NCBI GenBank assembly: GCA_001972305.1
Contig: BDDD01002028.1
Location: 1 to 64,000, forward strand
Reading direction: 5' to 3'
Length of the DNA: 64,000 nucleotides
Source of the DNA: Cephalotus follicularis
Taxonomy: Eukaryota; Streptophyta; Magnoliopsida; Oxalidales; Cephalotaceae
Position numbers and translations under genes: made by a program. This document shows positions 9,955-21,701 of the stretch, piece after piece (position 1 is the first letter of the stretch; each line of letters starts with the position of its first letter). The notes under the pieces were generated by a model, which searched no databases, was not told the origin of the DNA, and saw only the letters and a program-made list of their open reading frames with translations.

Positions 9955-12900
9955 CACCAGCAGGAGCCTATGCCATGACGGCTGAAGAGTTGGAAAATCC
10001 CAATGACATGGTGACAGGTACTTTTCCCGTATGCTCTAAATATGCATATGTATTGTTTGATACGGGAGTGACACATTCTTTTGTGTCTTTCTCTTTCATG
10101 ATGTTTAAGTACCCCATCACAAGATTTGGAGATAGGTTTAGCGGTTGAAATCCTAAGTGGTAATACTTTGGTGGCTGATAAAGTACATAAGTCTTGTGAC
10201 CTAATATTATGTGATAGGATGATGCTAGTAGACTTAGTACCTCTAGCAATCCTAAAGTTTGACGTCATACTAGGCATGGATTAGCTTTCGGTGAATCATG
10301 CTAGTGTTGACTGTTTTAAGAAGGAAGTTATGTTTGCTATACCGAAACAACTTGAGTTTGTTTTCCGAAGCATGGGAGCTAGTGAACCCTTAAAGGTGAT
10401 ATCGTCGATGCAAGCTAAGCGATTATTGGAAAGAGGATGCGAAGGCTACTTTGGCTATGTGATGGATACCAATAAAGAGGAGATCAAGATAGAAGAGTTA
10501 CATGTTGTTAATGAGTTCACCGATGTTTTCCCTGAAGATTTACCGGGTATGCCACCTAATCGAGAAGTGGAGTTTACTATGGATGTGGTACCAGGAACAA
10601 CTCCTATTTCAAAGAGTCCTTACCGTATGGCACCAGCTGAGCTGAAAGAGTTGAAGGATCAATTACAAGAGCTTTTGGATAAAGGATTTATCCGACCGAG
10701 TGTATCACCATGGGGTGCACCGGTACTGTTTGTGAAAAAGAAGGACGGGACAATGAGACTCTGCATTGACTACCGAGAGTTGAATCAAGTCACCATCAAG
10801 AACAAGTACCCACTACCAAGGATTGACGACTTGTTTGATCAAATCAAAAATGCTCGAAACTTCTCGAAGATTGATCTTCGATTGGGCTACCATCAAGTGA
10901 AAGTCAAGAAAGAGGATATACCAAAGACTGCCTTCAGGACAAGATATGGACACTATGAGGTTTTGGTTATGTCATTTGGATTGACAAACGCTCCAGTGGT
11001 GTTTATGAGTTTGATGAACAACATATTCAATGAATATTTGGATCAGTTCGTGATATTCTTTATTGATGACATCCTAGTATACTCAAAGAGTAGAGAGGAG
11101 CACGAGGAACATTTAACCCGTGTATTACAGATACTGCGGAAGGAGCAGCTCTACGCTAAGTTTAGTAAATGCCAGTTCTGGATGGAAGAGGTATCCTTCT
11201 TGGGACATGTGATCACAAGGGAAGTAATATCGGTAGATCCCGCCAAGATGGAGGCAATAAGAGAATGGCAGAGACCTACCTCAGTAGCCGAGATACGGAG
11301 TTTTTTGGGACTAGCAGGCTATTATCAAAGGTTTGTTGAGAATTTTTGTCGTATTGCGAACCCGCTCACAAGGTTGACATAGAAGAATGTGAAGTTCGAG
11401 TGGTCCAACCAATGCGAGAAGAGTTTCTTGGAGTTGAAAGAAAGACTGATGAATGCCCCGATATTAGCATTACCGACAGAATCAGAAAGTTTTGTGGTGT
11501 ATAGTGATGCATCTCACAAAGGACTTGGTTGCGTGCTGATGCAAAAAGGAAAAGTGATCGCCTATGCTTCCAGATAGCTTAAAGAACATGAATAGAATTA
11601 TCCTATGAATGATTTGGAATTGGCCGCAGTTATCTTTGCGCTAAAGATTTGGAGACACTATCTATATGGAGCGAAGTGTGAAATCTTCACCGACCACAAA
11701 AGCCTCAAGTATATTTTCACCCAAAAGGAGTTAAATATGAGGCAAAGGAGATGGTTAGAGCTTATCAAAGATTACGATTGCACCATTCAATACCATCCGG
11801 GTAAAGTGAATGTTGTGGCAGACGCCCTAAGTCGAAAAAGTACGGGGAACTTGGCTATGATGATCACTACACAGGAAGAAATGATAAGAGATTTCCAACG
11901 GATGAACTTGGAAGTGATAAGACAAGGAGAAGGGGCTTCCCTATTTCAAGTCATAGCACAACCTTCTCCAGTTGAGAGAATAAAGCAAAGTCATTTTGAG
12001 GACTTAGAATTTAAGGAGATAGCAGAGGGAGTAAGGAATGGAAAAGTATCGCGCTTCAACTTGGGAGCCGACAACGTATTGAGATTCGATACAAGATTAT
12101 GCGTTCCAGCTAAGGCAGAATTGAAAGAGGAACTAATGATGGAAGCACATGGTTCAAATTTCTCAGTACACCCTGGAAGTACAAAGATGTATAGAGATTT
12201 GCGAGATCTCTATTGGTGGAATAATATGAAAAGAGAAATTGCGGGCTTTGTGTCAAGATGTCTTGTTTGTCAACAAGTGAAAGCTGAGCATCAGTTGCCG
12301 AAAGGAACCTTACAGTCGCTTCCCATACCAGAATGGAAGTGGGAGCATATTAGTATGGACTTCGTGACAGGACTGCCAAGGACTGCTAAAGGGAATAATG
12401 CAATATGGGTAGTTGTGGACTGATTAACGAAATCTGCTCATTTTCTACCGATCAAAGACAGTCATTCATTGAGTTAACTAGCAAGGATTTATGAACAAGA
12501 GATCATCAGACTACATGGTGTACCAGTATCGATCATTTCGGATCAAGATTCCCGTTTCACGTCATGCTTTTGGAAGAGTTTACAGAATGCTTTGGGTATA
12601 AGGTTGAATTTCAGTACGACGTACCATCCGCAAACACACGGGCAATCAGAACGGACTATAAAGACATTGGAAGACATGTTACGTGCTTGTGTTATAGATT
12701 TCCAAGGGAATTGGGAACAACATGTCACTCTGGTTGAGTTTGCTTACAACAACAGTTTCCAAGCTAGCATACAAATGGCACCTTTTGAAGCTCTTTATGG
12801 ATGAAGGTGTCTAACGCCTATCTGGTTGGGAAGAGGTAGGAGAACGAAAGTTATTGGGACTAGATCTGGTACAAGTAACTACCGAAAAAGTGAAGCTGAT

Positions 12901-13404
12901 TCGGAAAACCCTCTTAACGGCGCAAAGTAGAGAGAAGAGCTATGCGGACAAGAGACGGAGAGAGCTACAGTTTCAAGTGGGAGATCACGTTTTTCTCAAG
13001 GTATCACCATGGAAAGGAGTGATGCGGTTGGCAAGAAGGGAAAGCTTAGTCCACGATACATTGGACCATATGAGATTTTAGAAAGGATAGGAGAAGTTGT
13101 GTATAGGCTTGCCTTTCCACCAAGTCTATATCATGTACACAACGTATTCCATGTATCGCTACTATGGAAATATATGGCCAACCCATCTCATGTTCTAAGA
13201 GTTGAGCCTATTCAAGTGCATGAAGACTTGTCATACAATTAGCAACCAGTGGAGATCCTGGATTACAAAGAACAAGTCCTGCAGACCAAGACCGTTCCGT
13301 TAGTAAAAGTTTTATGGAAAAACCACGAAGTTGAAGAAGCCACCTGGGAGTTGGAAGACACCATGAGACAAGAATACCCTCATCTTTTTAAGTCTAATGT
13401 ATAA
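9955..13404 (+). pseudogene. pol: Gypsy-A pol: protease, RT, RNase H, integrase, chromodomain; broken
   Basis: Domains in order are as follows. Aspartic protease near 10045-10280 (FDTGVTHSFVS, active-site DTG kept). Reverse transcriptase about 10540-11240 with catalytic FIDDILVYS near 11060. RNase H about 11490-11850 (YSDASHKGLG, DHKSLKY, ADALSR). Integrase with zinc-binding HPGST...CLVCQ (12170-12275) and DDE residues in MDFVTG, SDQDSRF and [12 protein letters not shown]-terminal chromodomain (LVKVLWKNH...ATWELED) ends at TAA 13402. Stops lie at 10282, 11380, 11575, 12421 and 12802, with frameshifts near 10145 and 12805-13010. The chromodomain would target integration to modified histones. 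The frame was probably a single gag-pol ORF before decay. Confidence 0.9.
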
Positions 13405-13429
13405 CAAATTTTGAGGACAAAATTTTTGT

Positions 13430-13442
13430 AAGGAGGGTAGAT
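13430..13442 (+). promoter_or_regulatory. Gypsy-A polypurine tract
   Basis: AAGGAGGGTAGAT lies immediately before the TG of the 3' LTR. It is the expected primer for plus-strand synthesis. Confidence 0.75.
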
Positions 13443-14933
13443 TGTAATGACCCGAATTTCCATTAAAGATATTAATTATGGAAAACGATTGCTATTGTGT
13501 AAATTGGCAAAAAGTTCAAGGGACCCGTAGTATGACCCTACACTCGGGGGGTTCGGCGGTTCCGCTCCCTGGTGAGCGGACGGGGGGTCCCGCTGCCCGG
13601 TCAGCGGGCAGGGGCTTGGGGTCAGTGCCCCCAGAAGAAAATTGAAATTGGCTATTTGTTTTGGATGAATGTCATGTTGAAAGCGTCAATCTAAAGGGTT
13701 AAGAGTTGACAAAGATGTCTAAAGCGCCAACGGTTTTATTAAAAGAGGGCAACGGACGACGCTCTAATTGAAAACGTCGATACGTTGAAGTCAAGTGTGT
13801 CAGTTGACCTGGATGAAGACTTAAAGCGATGACGCTTTGTACGAAAGCGTCAGCGCTTTAGTCAGGATAGAAGTGGAGAATTCAGGTCAAGCCCGTGACC
13901 GGCGACGCTTAGGGAGAAAACATCGACGCTTTGAGCTACAGACAAAATGCAAAATCTAACTTTTTGGCATTTTGTTAGTAAAAATCTTTAATTCTGGACA
14001 CGTGGCAGGACAGGGGAGGATGATATGAGATGTTATCAGGTTATCTAACAGGTGTAATCACTTGGATTGGTTGAATTTCAACACATGGGATGCCAAGAGA
14101 GGGAGTTGAGTTATGTGAGAGGGGGAGAAAACTTGCCTCCCAAGTAACCCTTCTATTTAATGGCAAAGAGGGTTGAACTCAGTCATTTTGGCTGAGAAAG
14201 AAAGTTCTCCTGCTAAGAGTGAAGTGGAGAATTCGTGGGAGAGAAAAAGAGAAAGAAATTCTAAAGTAAAGTAAGGAAATTCAATAACCATTTATGTCAA
14301 AGCTTCCCCTGTTTTGATTCAGAATTATGCAGCAGATTGTTTTATTGATATCTTGCTCAATTCTTGATGAATTTTTGAATGGTTGAATGTTTTGGAAACT
14401 TTAGGATGTTCTATTTAACTTTTATGCTTTGTATGTTTCAAGATTCTATCGATTTCTTGATGAAAATCAATGTTTTAAATTGCTGTTTGGGTACTATTTT
14501 ATTCCTAGATTATGCAGCAACTTCTTTAAATCATATCTTGATCGTTTCTTGATGAAAAATTAAATGGTTGGATGTTTTGAAAACCTTAATATGTCCTCTT
14601 TAACTATTATGTTTTATTTATCTCGAAATTCTATTGAATTCTTGATGAGAATCAATTATTCATTTCACTACTCATGCCCTGTTTTCATATGGAACCAGCC
14701 ACTTTTAAAATTTCATAACGGATTAAATTCTCAACCAATTGTTATGATTTTGAGCTTTCTAACTTCATAAAGATGTCCACTTTAATGTTTATGTTTTATG
14801 TTTTCTCTGAAAATGCTTATTTCTATATGAATTATCAGTATTAGCAAAGCAATGCAAAACTGTTTTTATGAACTCATTTGAGTCAATTACTCAAATGAAG
14901 AGAAAGGTTTATGAATTGTGAAAGAAATGTTAT
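13443..14933 (+). repeat. Gypsy-A 3' LTR, first part
   Basis: This is collinear with the 5' LTR 6026-7488, including the palindrome cluster (13680-13935) and the 10-bp-stem hairpin at 14874-14898. It is interrupted by Gypsy-B at 14934. One difference from the 5' LTR is a small indel in the G-rich block near 13545. Confidence 0.87.
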
Positions 14934-16569
14934 TGTAACTCCCGGTATTTTCCTGATTGTAATATTTTGTTTTAAGATGTAACCTTAAACTTGAATTAAT
15001 GAAAAGGTTGAGATTTCAAACTCAAAAGGTTCTTACAAACCCTAAATATTGCTTTGGGAGACAAATGTGTGTGTTAAACTAGAAAATGGCACAGTTTTGA
15101 GGAAAACGCGTCGATGTCTTTTGAAAGACGTCGACGCCTATGGAACCGAGATACACATGAAGGCATGGACATGCACGTCGATGTAGGGTGAAGACATTGA
15201 AACCTTCTGGTGAAAGAGGGAAAGACATCAATGTATAAGGAAAGACGTCGACGCCTTTGTAAAGAACATCTGTCACGATTAACACTGACAGAATAACATG
15301 CAATGTGAAATTTTTGAGGCATCATCCAGACGCCTTGACATGCACAATGCGATGTGTTGATCATGCTGGTATGTTGCTAGGCATGCTTAAAATGTGCCTC
15401 TCACCCGGTGCATGCAAGAGGATATACCATCTTCATCTGCAACCTGTAGAAGGGAAAAAGAGAAAAGTGCCAAAACCAGAGGAGGGTGAGCACGTGAGGG
15501 TGTGGTTATCTGTGAAGCAAAGAGATAAGGGAAGGGTCTCTGCCTTAATAAAACACCTCTTCCTTCCTCTCTCTCTCAGCTAAAAACAGTGAGAAAGAGA
15601 AACAGTGAGTGGGAGAAAGTGAGAACCACCGTTGTTGAGCTTGACTTGGAGCTAGAGACTTGGAGCTCGTGGATTACAGTTGCTGAGAGGATCTTGGAGC
15701 TGCTGTGGCCAGAACCTTGGAACTTAAAGGGGTGGACTTTCCAGTTCCTAACTTGGAACAATAAGGTAGGGGAAAGTGATAATCTTATACATGCATTTTG
15801 GGTTTTAAGTTAGTGAATAACATGCTGAATTGCATGTTAATGGTTGAATTGTGATTCTGGACTTGTTGTGGTGACTAATGTAATGTACGGAGTGAACATG
15901 CATTCGCAAATTACATGAGTATGTGAATTGGTTTATGTATGGATGATTTGATGATGGCCTGCTGTGTTAAAACTATGGAGGAAACGTTCTGGGTTGGATA
16001 AACGTCGACGTCTATCCATAGACGTCGATGTTTTCGTGTCCGTATGAAAAAGACATCGATGTTTGAGTAAAAGCATCGACGCATTTTCTGGGTAATCATA
16101 GAACTGTATTGGTTACGGCAGATGGCAATTTAGCCACTTGGGATTACATGTTTGATTACGAATTAACGTTCTGTTTACATACTCTGATAACCAGTAGCTT
16201 TTCTTATGCCTTGAGAGGTTAAGTTTCGCTTATATGAGGATTTAGGGGCTGGATTCTTCCCTCCAAAATCCAGACTCGCGAACTGATACCTTCTGGTATC
16301 TAAAGACATCGATGTCTTTAGAAAGACATCGACGTCTTTGATCCAAAAACGCCTGGGAATAACTGTACATAGGATCGACGCCTTAGGGTAAAAACGTCGA
16401 CGCCTTAGGGATAGACATCGACGCCTATCTCTCTGTTTAATGGAATTTCACTCGAATGGGACCCGCTAGACCTGAAACGACTCTAGAAATGATCTTAGAT
16501 GCATTATGAGCATATGTTTGCATTATTATTGTAAATTGCATTATGGTTGAATTCTAAAAAGTGTTAACC

Positions 16570-17155
16570 GGGTTGAGTGGGTCTATGATGGTGTGTGCGA
16601 GTGTGTGACAGTAGTGATCACGGGTTGGTGTGTGGCTGCTTTTTGGCGGTGTGGAACCGGTGGCTTGTGTACGTGAAGATGAAGATTGCTTTTTGGTTTT
16701 TCGATTGTAATTCTCTTTTTTTTTTCTTTCCGCTGCTAATTCTCCGTTTGTAATTTTGCTATATGAATATGGTGTGTGTGAGAAGATGATTTTTGTTTAT
16801 GATGGATTTAGAAGTGAAAGCTATGTTCATGACCGAATTGAATGTGCGTTTTTCTTTTTGTGATCCTGTGTTTATTTTATGTTTTATGCTGTTTTTTTTC
16901 AACCAATGAAAAGTCGACATGTGTCCATATTTTCAGATCAGATGCCATGTCAAAAATCCACGTCAAAAATCTCTATTTGTTTAATATTTCATAAAGCCGC
17001 GTCGCTTGCCACGTTAGTGGCCGTTATGGTATGTTGACGGAAGGTATCCAATTGAACGCTATTTTGAAGTTCTGTACCTAATTGAACACAAATGAAGTTC
17101 AAGTACCTAATTGCAAATTTGATGAAAGTTCAAGTACTAAATATGTAGTTTAGCC
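16570..17155. mobile_element. Unclassified 586-bp insert in Gypsy-B 5' LTR, MULE-like right end
   Basis: The sister LTR reads straight from GTGTTAACC into about 78 bp (23339-23417) that are missing here and replaced by this segment. The right half (…CACGTTAGTGGCCGTTATGG..., then repeated GTACCTAATTG / AAGTTCAAGTAC phrases) resembles the terminal regions of plant Mutator-like or related DNA transposons and ends GTAGTTTAGCC. No matching left terminal inverted repeat or TSD is visible, so class and orientation are uncertain. The left half has no feature I recognise. Confidence 0.5.
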
Positions 17156-17732
17156 ATTTTTGAAATGATTGGGGAAGTATTTCCAAAGGCGGAGAAATGT
17201 TTTAAAAGATTGATTATACAATCAAATGTATTGTTTTAAGTTTTATAACTTATCACAACTTGTGAATGGAGTAATATATTTTAAACAAATATATGTGATC
17301 AAGTAATCATATTTTATTGCTTGACTTGTACTGTGTAATGCTTGTGCCTGTTGATTATTAGCCACTGTGTTAATAAGCTATTGATTACTCAGCCGCTGTG
17401 CTAGTAACTTGCTGTTGGTTCGTGCTAAGCAACATACGGAGGACTTGCTCCAAAACTGTTCGCAAACGGGGATGGGGTAAGAGTGCATGACGTTGGGGCC
17501 AGGAGGTGGCGATGGTTACGACGACTTGTTTGTCTGTTTCCTTTTGGGACATACTTGTTGCTTGTGTTGATATAACTCATGAGGTTATACCTGTATTGTG
17601 AACATGCATATATTTTTATATGTATATCCGGAGATATAATTATTGTGAAAATTACATGTCATATTGCATCATAATGCATTCATTCATGATACTCACTACC
17701 ATATTACTCGAACTGTATTTATGAGCTTTCAC

Positions 17733-17757
17733 TTAGCCGAGTGAGGACAAAGGCTAA
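17733..17757 (+). ncRNA. Conserved LTR stem-loop 1 (Gypsy-B 5' LTR)
   Basis: TTAGCC / GGCTAA is a 6-bp stem with a 13-nt loop containing GTGAGGACA. The same structure recurs at 25450-25474, 56020-56044, 56661-56685 and 61640-61664 in LTRs that are otherwise poorly alignable. It is a candidate RNA or DNA regulatory structure, not an independent gene. Confidence 0.55.
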
Positions 17758-17980
17758 CCCCTACTGTAGCAGATTGACGGAGAGGATATGATATGGAGCA
17801 TGCATGGAGACTTAAAGAGAAGACTTAGTTATCTCTCTTATTTTTATGTACTGGGTTAATGGACATTGGTCATGTTATTTGGATTATTGTAACAAAGGTT
17901 ATTTGGTTATCCTGTACTGTTCATCACGCTCCGTTTTGGGTGATCAACTATGAGGTTGGGTTTTATTTAAACTTGTTGGG

Positions 17981-18006
17981 CATCACGTAGTATGGGATGC
18001 GTGATA
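17981..18006 (+). ncRNA. Conserved LTR stem-loop 2 (Gypsy-B 5' LTR)
   Basis: ATCACG / CGTGAT pairs around the loop TAGTATGGGATG, 144 bp before the LTR end. The outermost pair of other copies is lost here by G to A. Homologous hairpins lie at 25674-25699, 46085-46110, 51937-51962, 56219-56240 and 56462-56487 (minus). Confidence 0.6.
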
Positions 18007-18153
18007 CATATTTAAATTCAGCTCATTCCATGATTATTGCTTCCGCTACTAAAAGTTTTTGTTTTATGGATTGTTGCATGAGCTGAATTATTTTGTGTTG
18101 ATTGCCTTACCGTTTTAACGTAGACCTCTTTGGAAAGACGGGGTGTGACAACG

Positions 18154-18165
18154 TGATATCACAGC
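18154..18165 (+). promoter_or_regulatory. Gypsy-B primer-binding site, mutated
   Basis: TGATATCACAGC lies 3 bp after the LTR end, whereas the related Gypsy-C has TGGTATCAGAGC at the same spot. Two substitutions would weaken priming by initiator-methionine tRNA. Confidence 0.75.
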
Positions 18166-18263
18166 ATATTCCATATATGCTTAGCTAGGATACTTTCCTT
18201 GGAAATCAATAAATTGTTTTCCTAAAGTCATGACTAACCGTCATCCCTCTTATAGGAAACGAT

Positions 18264-19064
18264 ATGGACATAAGAGGAAGAGCTAAGGCTGTTGAGGGGA
18301 GTGCTCCTCAGGGAACAAGTGAAGAGAGAGATCCGCTGGATCGAATGGCTGACTACTTTCAACAGCAGATGGCTGTGGATGCGGCCAACCTAGAAGACAT
18401 GCGGCAGTGGTACACAGATCGTGTACATGACCATTTCCATCGACATATGGTTTCTAATACCTCGCGCCTGGAAGAAATGCGGCAGCTGTGTATTGAAACA
18501 CAGCAAGCTAAACAGACTAGGCCAGCTCCGCCAGAGTGGCAAGATGGAGACTCTTCAAGCAAGTCATGAAAGAACAGTTCTCAGAAAATGGCCGCTAAGG
18601 AAACTCCGGGTCAAGAAGGTGATATAAGACCTGGGGCTTGCTTCTACTGCGGTCGTACAGGCCATCAAGTGAAAGACTGTTGGTTGAAGAATAAGTTATG
18701 CAGGAGATGTGGGGTGACTGGTCATGTGATGAAGAATTGTACAGGGGATCCATCTCAACAAACTGGTAACTGTGGAACTCCTGATCAGGGGAGGAATGCG
18801 AGAGCTAGAGGCTGCACACATTGTGGTCGTGCGGATCACCAGTTGAAGAATTGCTGGAAATGGAACGGATGGTGCTTGAGGTGCGGGGAACCTGGACATT
18901 CGGTGAAGGACTGTCCGAAGAGTCCTCCTACGGGGCCTATGAGCAATAGCGATGGACCTTCGCAGAGGGGAGGCAAGGCCAAGGGCATCATGAGAGGTAC
19001 GATTTTCACTCTTACTTGCATCATACTTGACCATAATGTTGTTAACTGGTTGACCTTATTATAG
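18264..19064 (+). pseudogene. gag: Gypsy-B gag lacking the capsid core, with four zinc knuckles
   Basis: ATG 18264 opens a helical N-terminal domain (DRMADYFQQQMAVDAANLED...) ending near residue 95. One stop (18567-18569) follows, then the same frame runs on from 18570 through four CCHC knuckles: CFYCGRTGHQVKDC, CRRCGVTGHVMKNC, CTHCGRADHQLKNC and CLRCGEPGHSVKDC (about 18639-18914). The normal capsid region, about 170 residues in Gypsy-C at the equivalent point, is absent without changing frame. The four knuckles form two similar pairs, so the normal pair has been duplicated. The frame continues into the start of the protease linker (GTIFTL) and then diverges. Without capsid it could not build a particle alone. 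A similar capsid-less gag is intact in Gypsy-D2. Confidence 0.8.
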
Positions 19065-19308
19065 CCGTGATTAGGTGAATACTAAGTTGGACCTTTGGGA
19101 CTAGCTAACGAGTAACGGATTGGTGGTTCTCAGTACTATATCGATGAAGGACTATGCACATGTATAGGCTAGTACGAGACCACAAACATGCTTAGTAAAC
19201 TCCTAGAACTTGGATAACGTAACCAAAGAATATAAAATGTATCGCTTGGATGATAATTCATATTGGAAGACTCATGGTAATGAGTCAAGGAGACTTGCAC
19301 GAAGTTAC
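19065..19308 (+). other. Unassigned spacer replacing protease and first half of RT in Gypsy-B
   Basis: About 240 bp without ORF or similarity to the equivalent part of Gypsy-C. It sits where about 1.1 kb of protease and RT coding sequence should be. I see no repeat or terminal structure in it. Confidence 0.5.
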
Positions 19309-21655
19309 CCGGCATGAACAAGTTAAACGATGTGTTTCGACCGTACCTGGATCGTTTTGTCATCGTTTTTATTGACGACGTACTAGTATACTCAAGGAGT
19401 GAGGAAGAGCATGCTTGCCACCTGAGGTTGGCTCTGCAGATTCTCTGAGAGCAGCAGCTGTATGCCAAATTCAATAAGTGTGAGTTTTGGCTTGACTGTG
19501 TGATCCTTCTTGGTCACATTATATCGGGGGAAGGTTTGGCGGTGGATCCGTCAAAGACAGAGGTGGTGCAAGATTGGCCACAGCCGAAGAACATAACGGA
19601 GGTACGCAGTTTTCTTGCTTGGCGGGGTATTACAGAAGGTTCATCCAGAACTTTTCATGGATAGCCGAGCCCTTGACTAGACTGACCCAGAAGAAGATCT
19701 TGTTTGTCTGGGATGATGATTGCGAAGCTAGTTTCTGTGAACTGAAGGATCGGTTGGTTTCAGCTCCTATCTTGGCATTACCCGAGGGTAATGAGGGCTT
19801 TGCAGTCTATAGTGATGCATCGGGTAAGGGCTTGGGCTGCGTACTGATGCAGCGAGGAAAGGTGATTGCTTATGCCTCTAGGAAGCTGAAGCCATATAAA
19901 GAAAACTACCCGACTCATAACCTTGAACTTGCAGCTATTATTTTCGCCCTTCAGAAGTGGAGACACTATCTTTATGGGGCGCAGTTTGAGATCTTCACCG
20001 ATCATAAGAGTTTGAGGTAACTGTTTTGTCAGGACACACTGAACATGAGACAACGCAGGTGGGTAGAGTTCTTTAATGATTATGACTGCAGTATCCAGTA
20101 CCACCCGGGGAAAGCGAATGTAGTCGCTGATGCCTTGAGCCGCAAGGCTATGATTGCTAGTACAATGGTGTCGCAATGGAAGATGTGGAAGACTTACAAG
20201 AGTGGTCTCCGTTCAATCAGTCACCGGGAATTTTTGTGGCCAACATGCGGGTCCATCCAGTGTTACTGGATCACATCAGGGATGCACAACCACATAATCC
20301 GGAGTTGCAACAAATTCGGGAGAACCTGGACTCGAAATCCGATTTCCAAGTGCATGCCGATGGTATTCTGAGATATCGGGGACGTGTATGTCTTCCGAAT
20401 GAACCAAGGTTGAAGGATGAGTTACTCCGTTGGGCTCATAAATCTCTGTGCAGTATTCATCCTGGTAGCACCAAGATGTACCAAGATATGAAGAAAACTT
20501 ACTGGTGGCCCGGCATGAAGCGCGAGATTGCTGAATATGTCGCGAAGTGTTTGACTTGCCAGAGGGTTAAGGCCGAGCACCAAAGACCGGCAGGGCTGTT
20601 ACAGTCATTACCAGTGGCGGAGTGGAAATGGGAACACATTACCATGGACCTTGTTTCTGGATTTCCACTGACTAGGCATCATCATAATGTCGTGTGGGTT
20701 GTTGTTGATAGACTCACCAAATCATCACACTTCCTGCCTACACATCACTGATTCTGCGAGCTAGTTGGCTTGCGTATATGTGAAGGAAAATGTGAGACTG
20801 CACGGTGTTCCGGTGAGCATCATTTGCGATAGGGATTCGATCTTCACTTCCAACTTCTGGAAGAGACTCCAGACAACCTTCGGAACTAGATTGAATCTCA
20901 GTACTGCTTTCCACCCTCAGACAGACGGACAGTCAGAGCGTACCATCCAGACCTTGGAGGATATGCTTCGGGCTTGTGTGATCGATTTTGGTGGGAACTG
21001 GGAAGACCATGTCCCTCTGATGGAGTTTTCTTATAACAACAGCTATCACACGAGTATTGGTATGGCTCCATACGAGGCACCGTATGGGAGAAAGTATAGG
21101 TCACCCGTCTGTTGGGATGAGGTTGGTGAACGACCATTGCTTGGGTCGGATTTGGTGGAGGAGACTTCGGAGAAAGTCAAGTTCATCAGAGAAAAGTTGC
21201 TTGCAGCACAGATTCAGCAGAAGAGCTATGCCGAAAGTGTGAAGAGAAGGACTTTAACCTTCAATGTTGGGGATTATGAGTTCTTGAATGTATCTCCGTG
21301 GAAAGGGGTACAAGGATTCGGAAAGAAGGGCAAGTTAGCGCCACGCTATATTGGTCCTTTTGAGATTTTGGAAACGGTTGGGGAGGTAGCTTATCAGCTA
21401 GCCTTGCCTCCCACCTTGTCGAGTATACATGATGTCTTCCATGTATCGATGCTATGAGGTTATATCCGAGACGCAGTACATGTCCTGGATTATGACTCGG
21501 TTACGGTGAGGGATGATCTTTCCTGCGAGGAGACACAAGTATTAAGGAACCGGTCCATTCAGATGGTAAAGGTTCAGTGGCAATTTCATCGGCCGGATGA
21601 AGCGACTTGGGAACGTGAGGATGACATCCGAGAACGTTACCCGCATTTGTTTTAA
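19309..21655 (+). pseudogene. pol: Gypsy-B pol remnant: RT C-terminal half, RNase H, integrase, chromodomain
   Basis: RT begins abruptly just before the catalytic FIDDVLVYS (near 19365), so fingers and much of the palm are missing. The connection domain follows with a stop at 19447 and a frameshift near 19612. RNase H lies at about 19785-20150 ([23 protein letters not shown]; stop at 20018). Integrase has HPGST...CLTCQ zinc residues (20460-20565) and DDE residues in MDLVSG, CDRDSIF and [10 protein letters not shown], with a frameshift near 20752. A long uninterrupted stretch (20765-21457) covers the integrase C-terminal domain. The chromodomain ends at TAA 21653 (VKVQWQFHR...ATWERED). About ten residues before the chromodomain are deleted relative to Gypsy-C. 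Confidence 0.87.
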
Positions 21656-21688
21656 GTATTGTGTTAATTTCGAGGACAGAATTTCTTG

Positions 21689-21700
21689 AAGGAGGGGTGG
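21689..21700 (+). promoter_or_regulatory. Gypsy-B polypurine tract
   Basis: AAGGAGGGGTGG lies directly before the 3' LTR and matches the PPT of Gypsy-C (50938-50951). Confidence 0.75.
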
Positions 21701-21701
21701 A

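Larger units (their letters stand above)
14934..18150 (+). repeat. Gypsy-B 5' LTR (about 3.2 kb with insert)
   Basis: This aligns with 21702-23892 over most of its length and with the 25,4xx-25848 tail at its 3' end. It holds palindrome clusters of the AAAGACRTCGAYGTCTTT type at about 15105-15255, 15995-16085 and 16300-16430. A foreign insert lies at 16570-17155, and two conserved stem-loops at 17733-17757 and 17981-18006. The ORFs inside (15305-15583, 15589-15813) recur in both LTRs without domains. Confidence 0.83.

Noticed and set aside
9759-10277. 172-aa minus-strand ORF
   Set aside because: It is antisense to the Gypsy-A gag/protease region, a shadow of real coding sequence.
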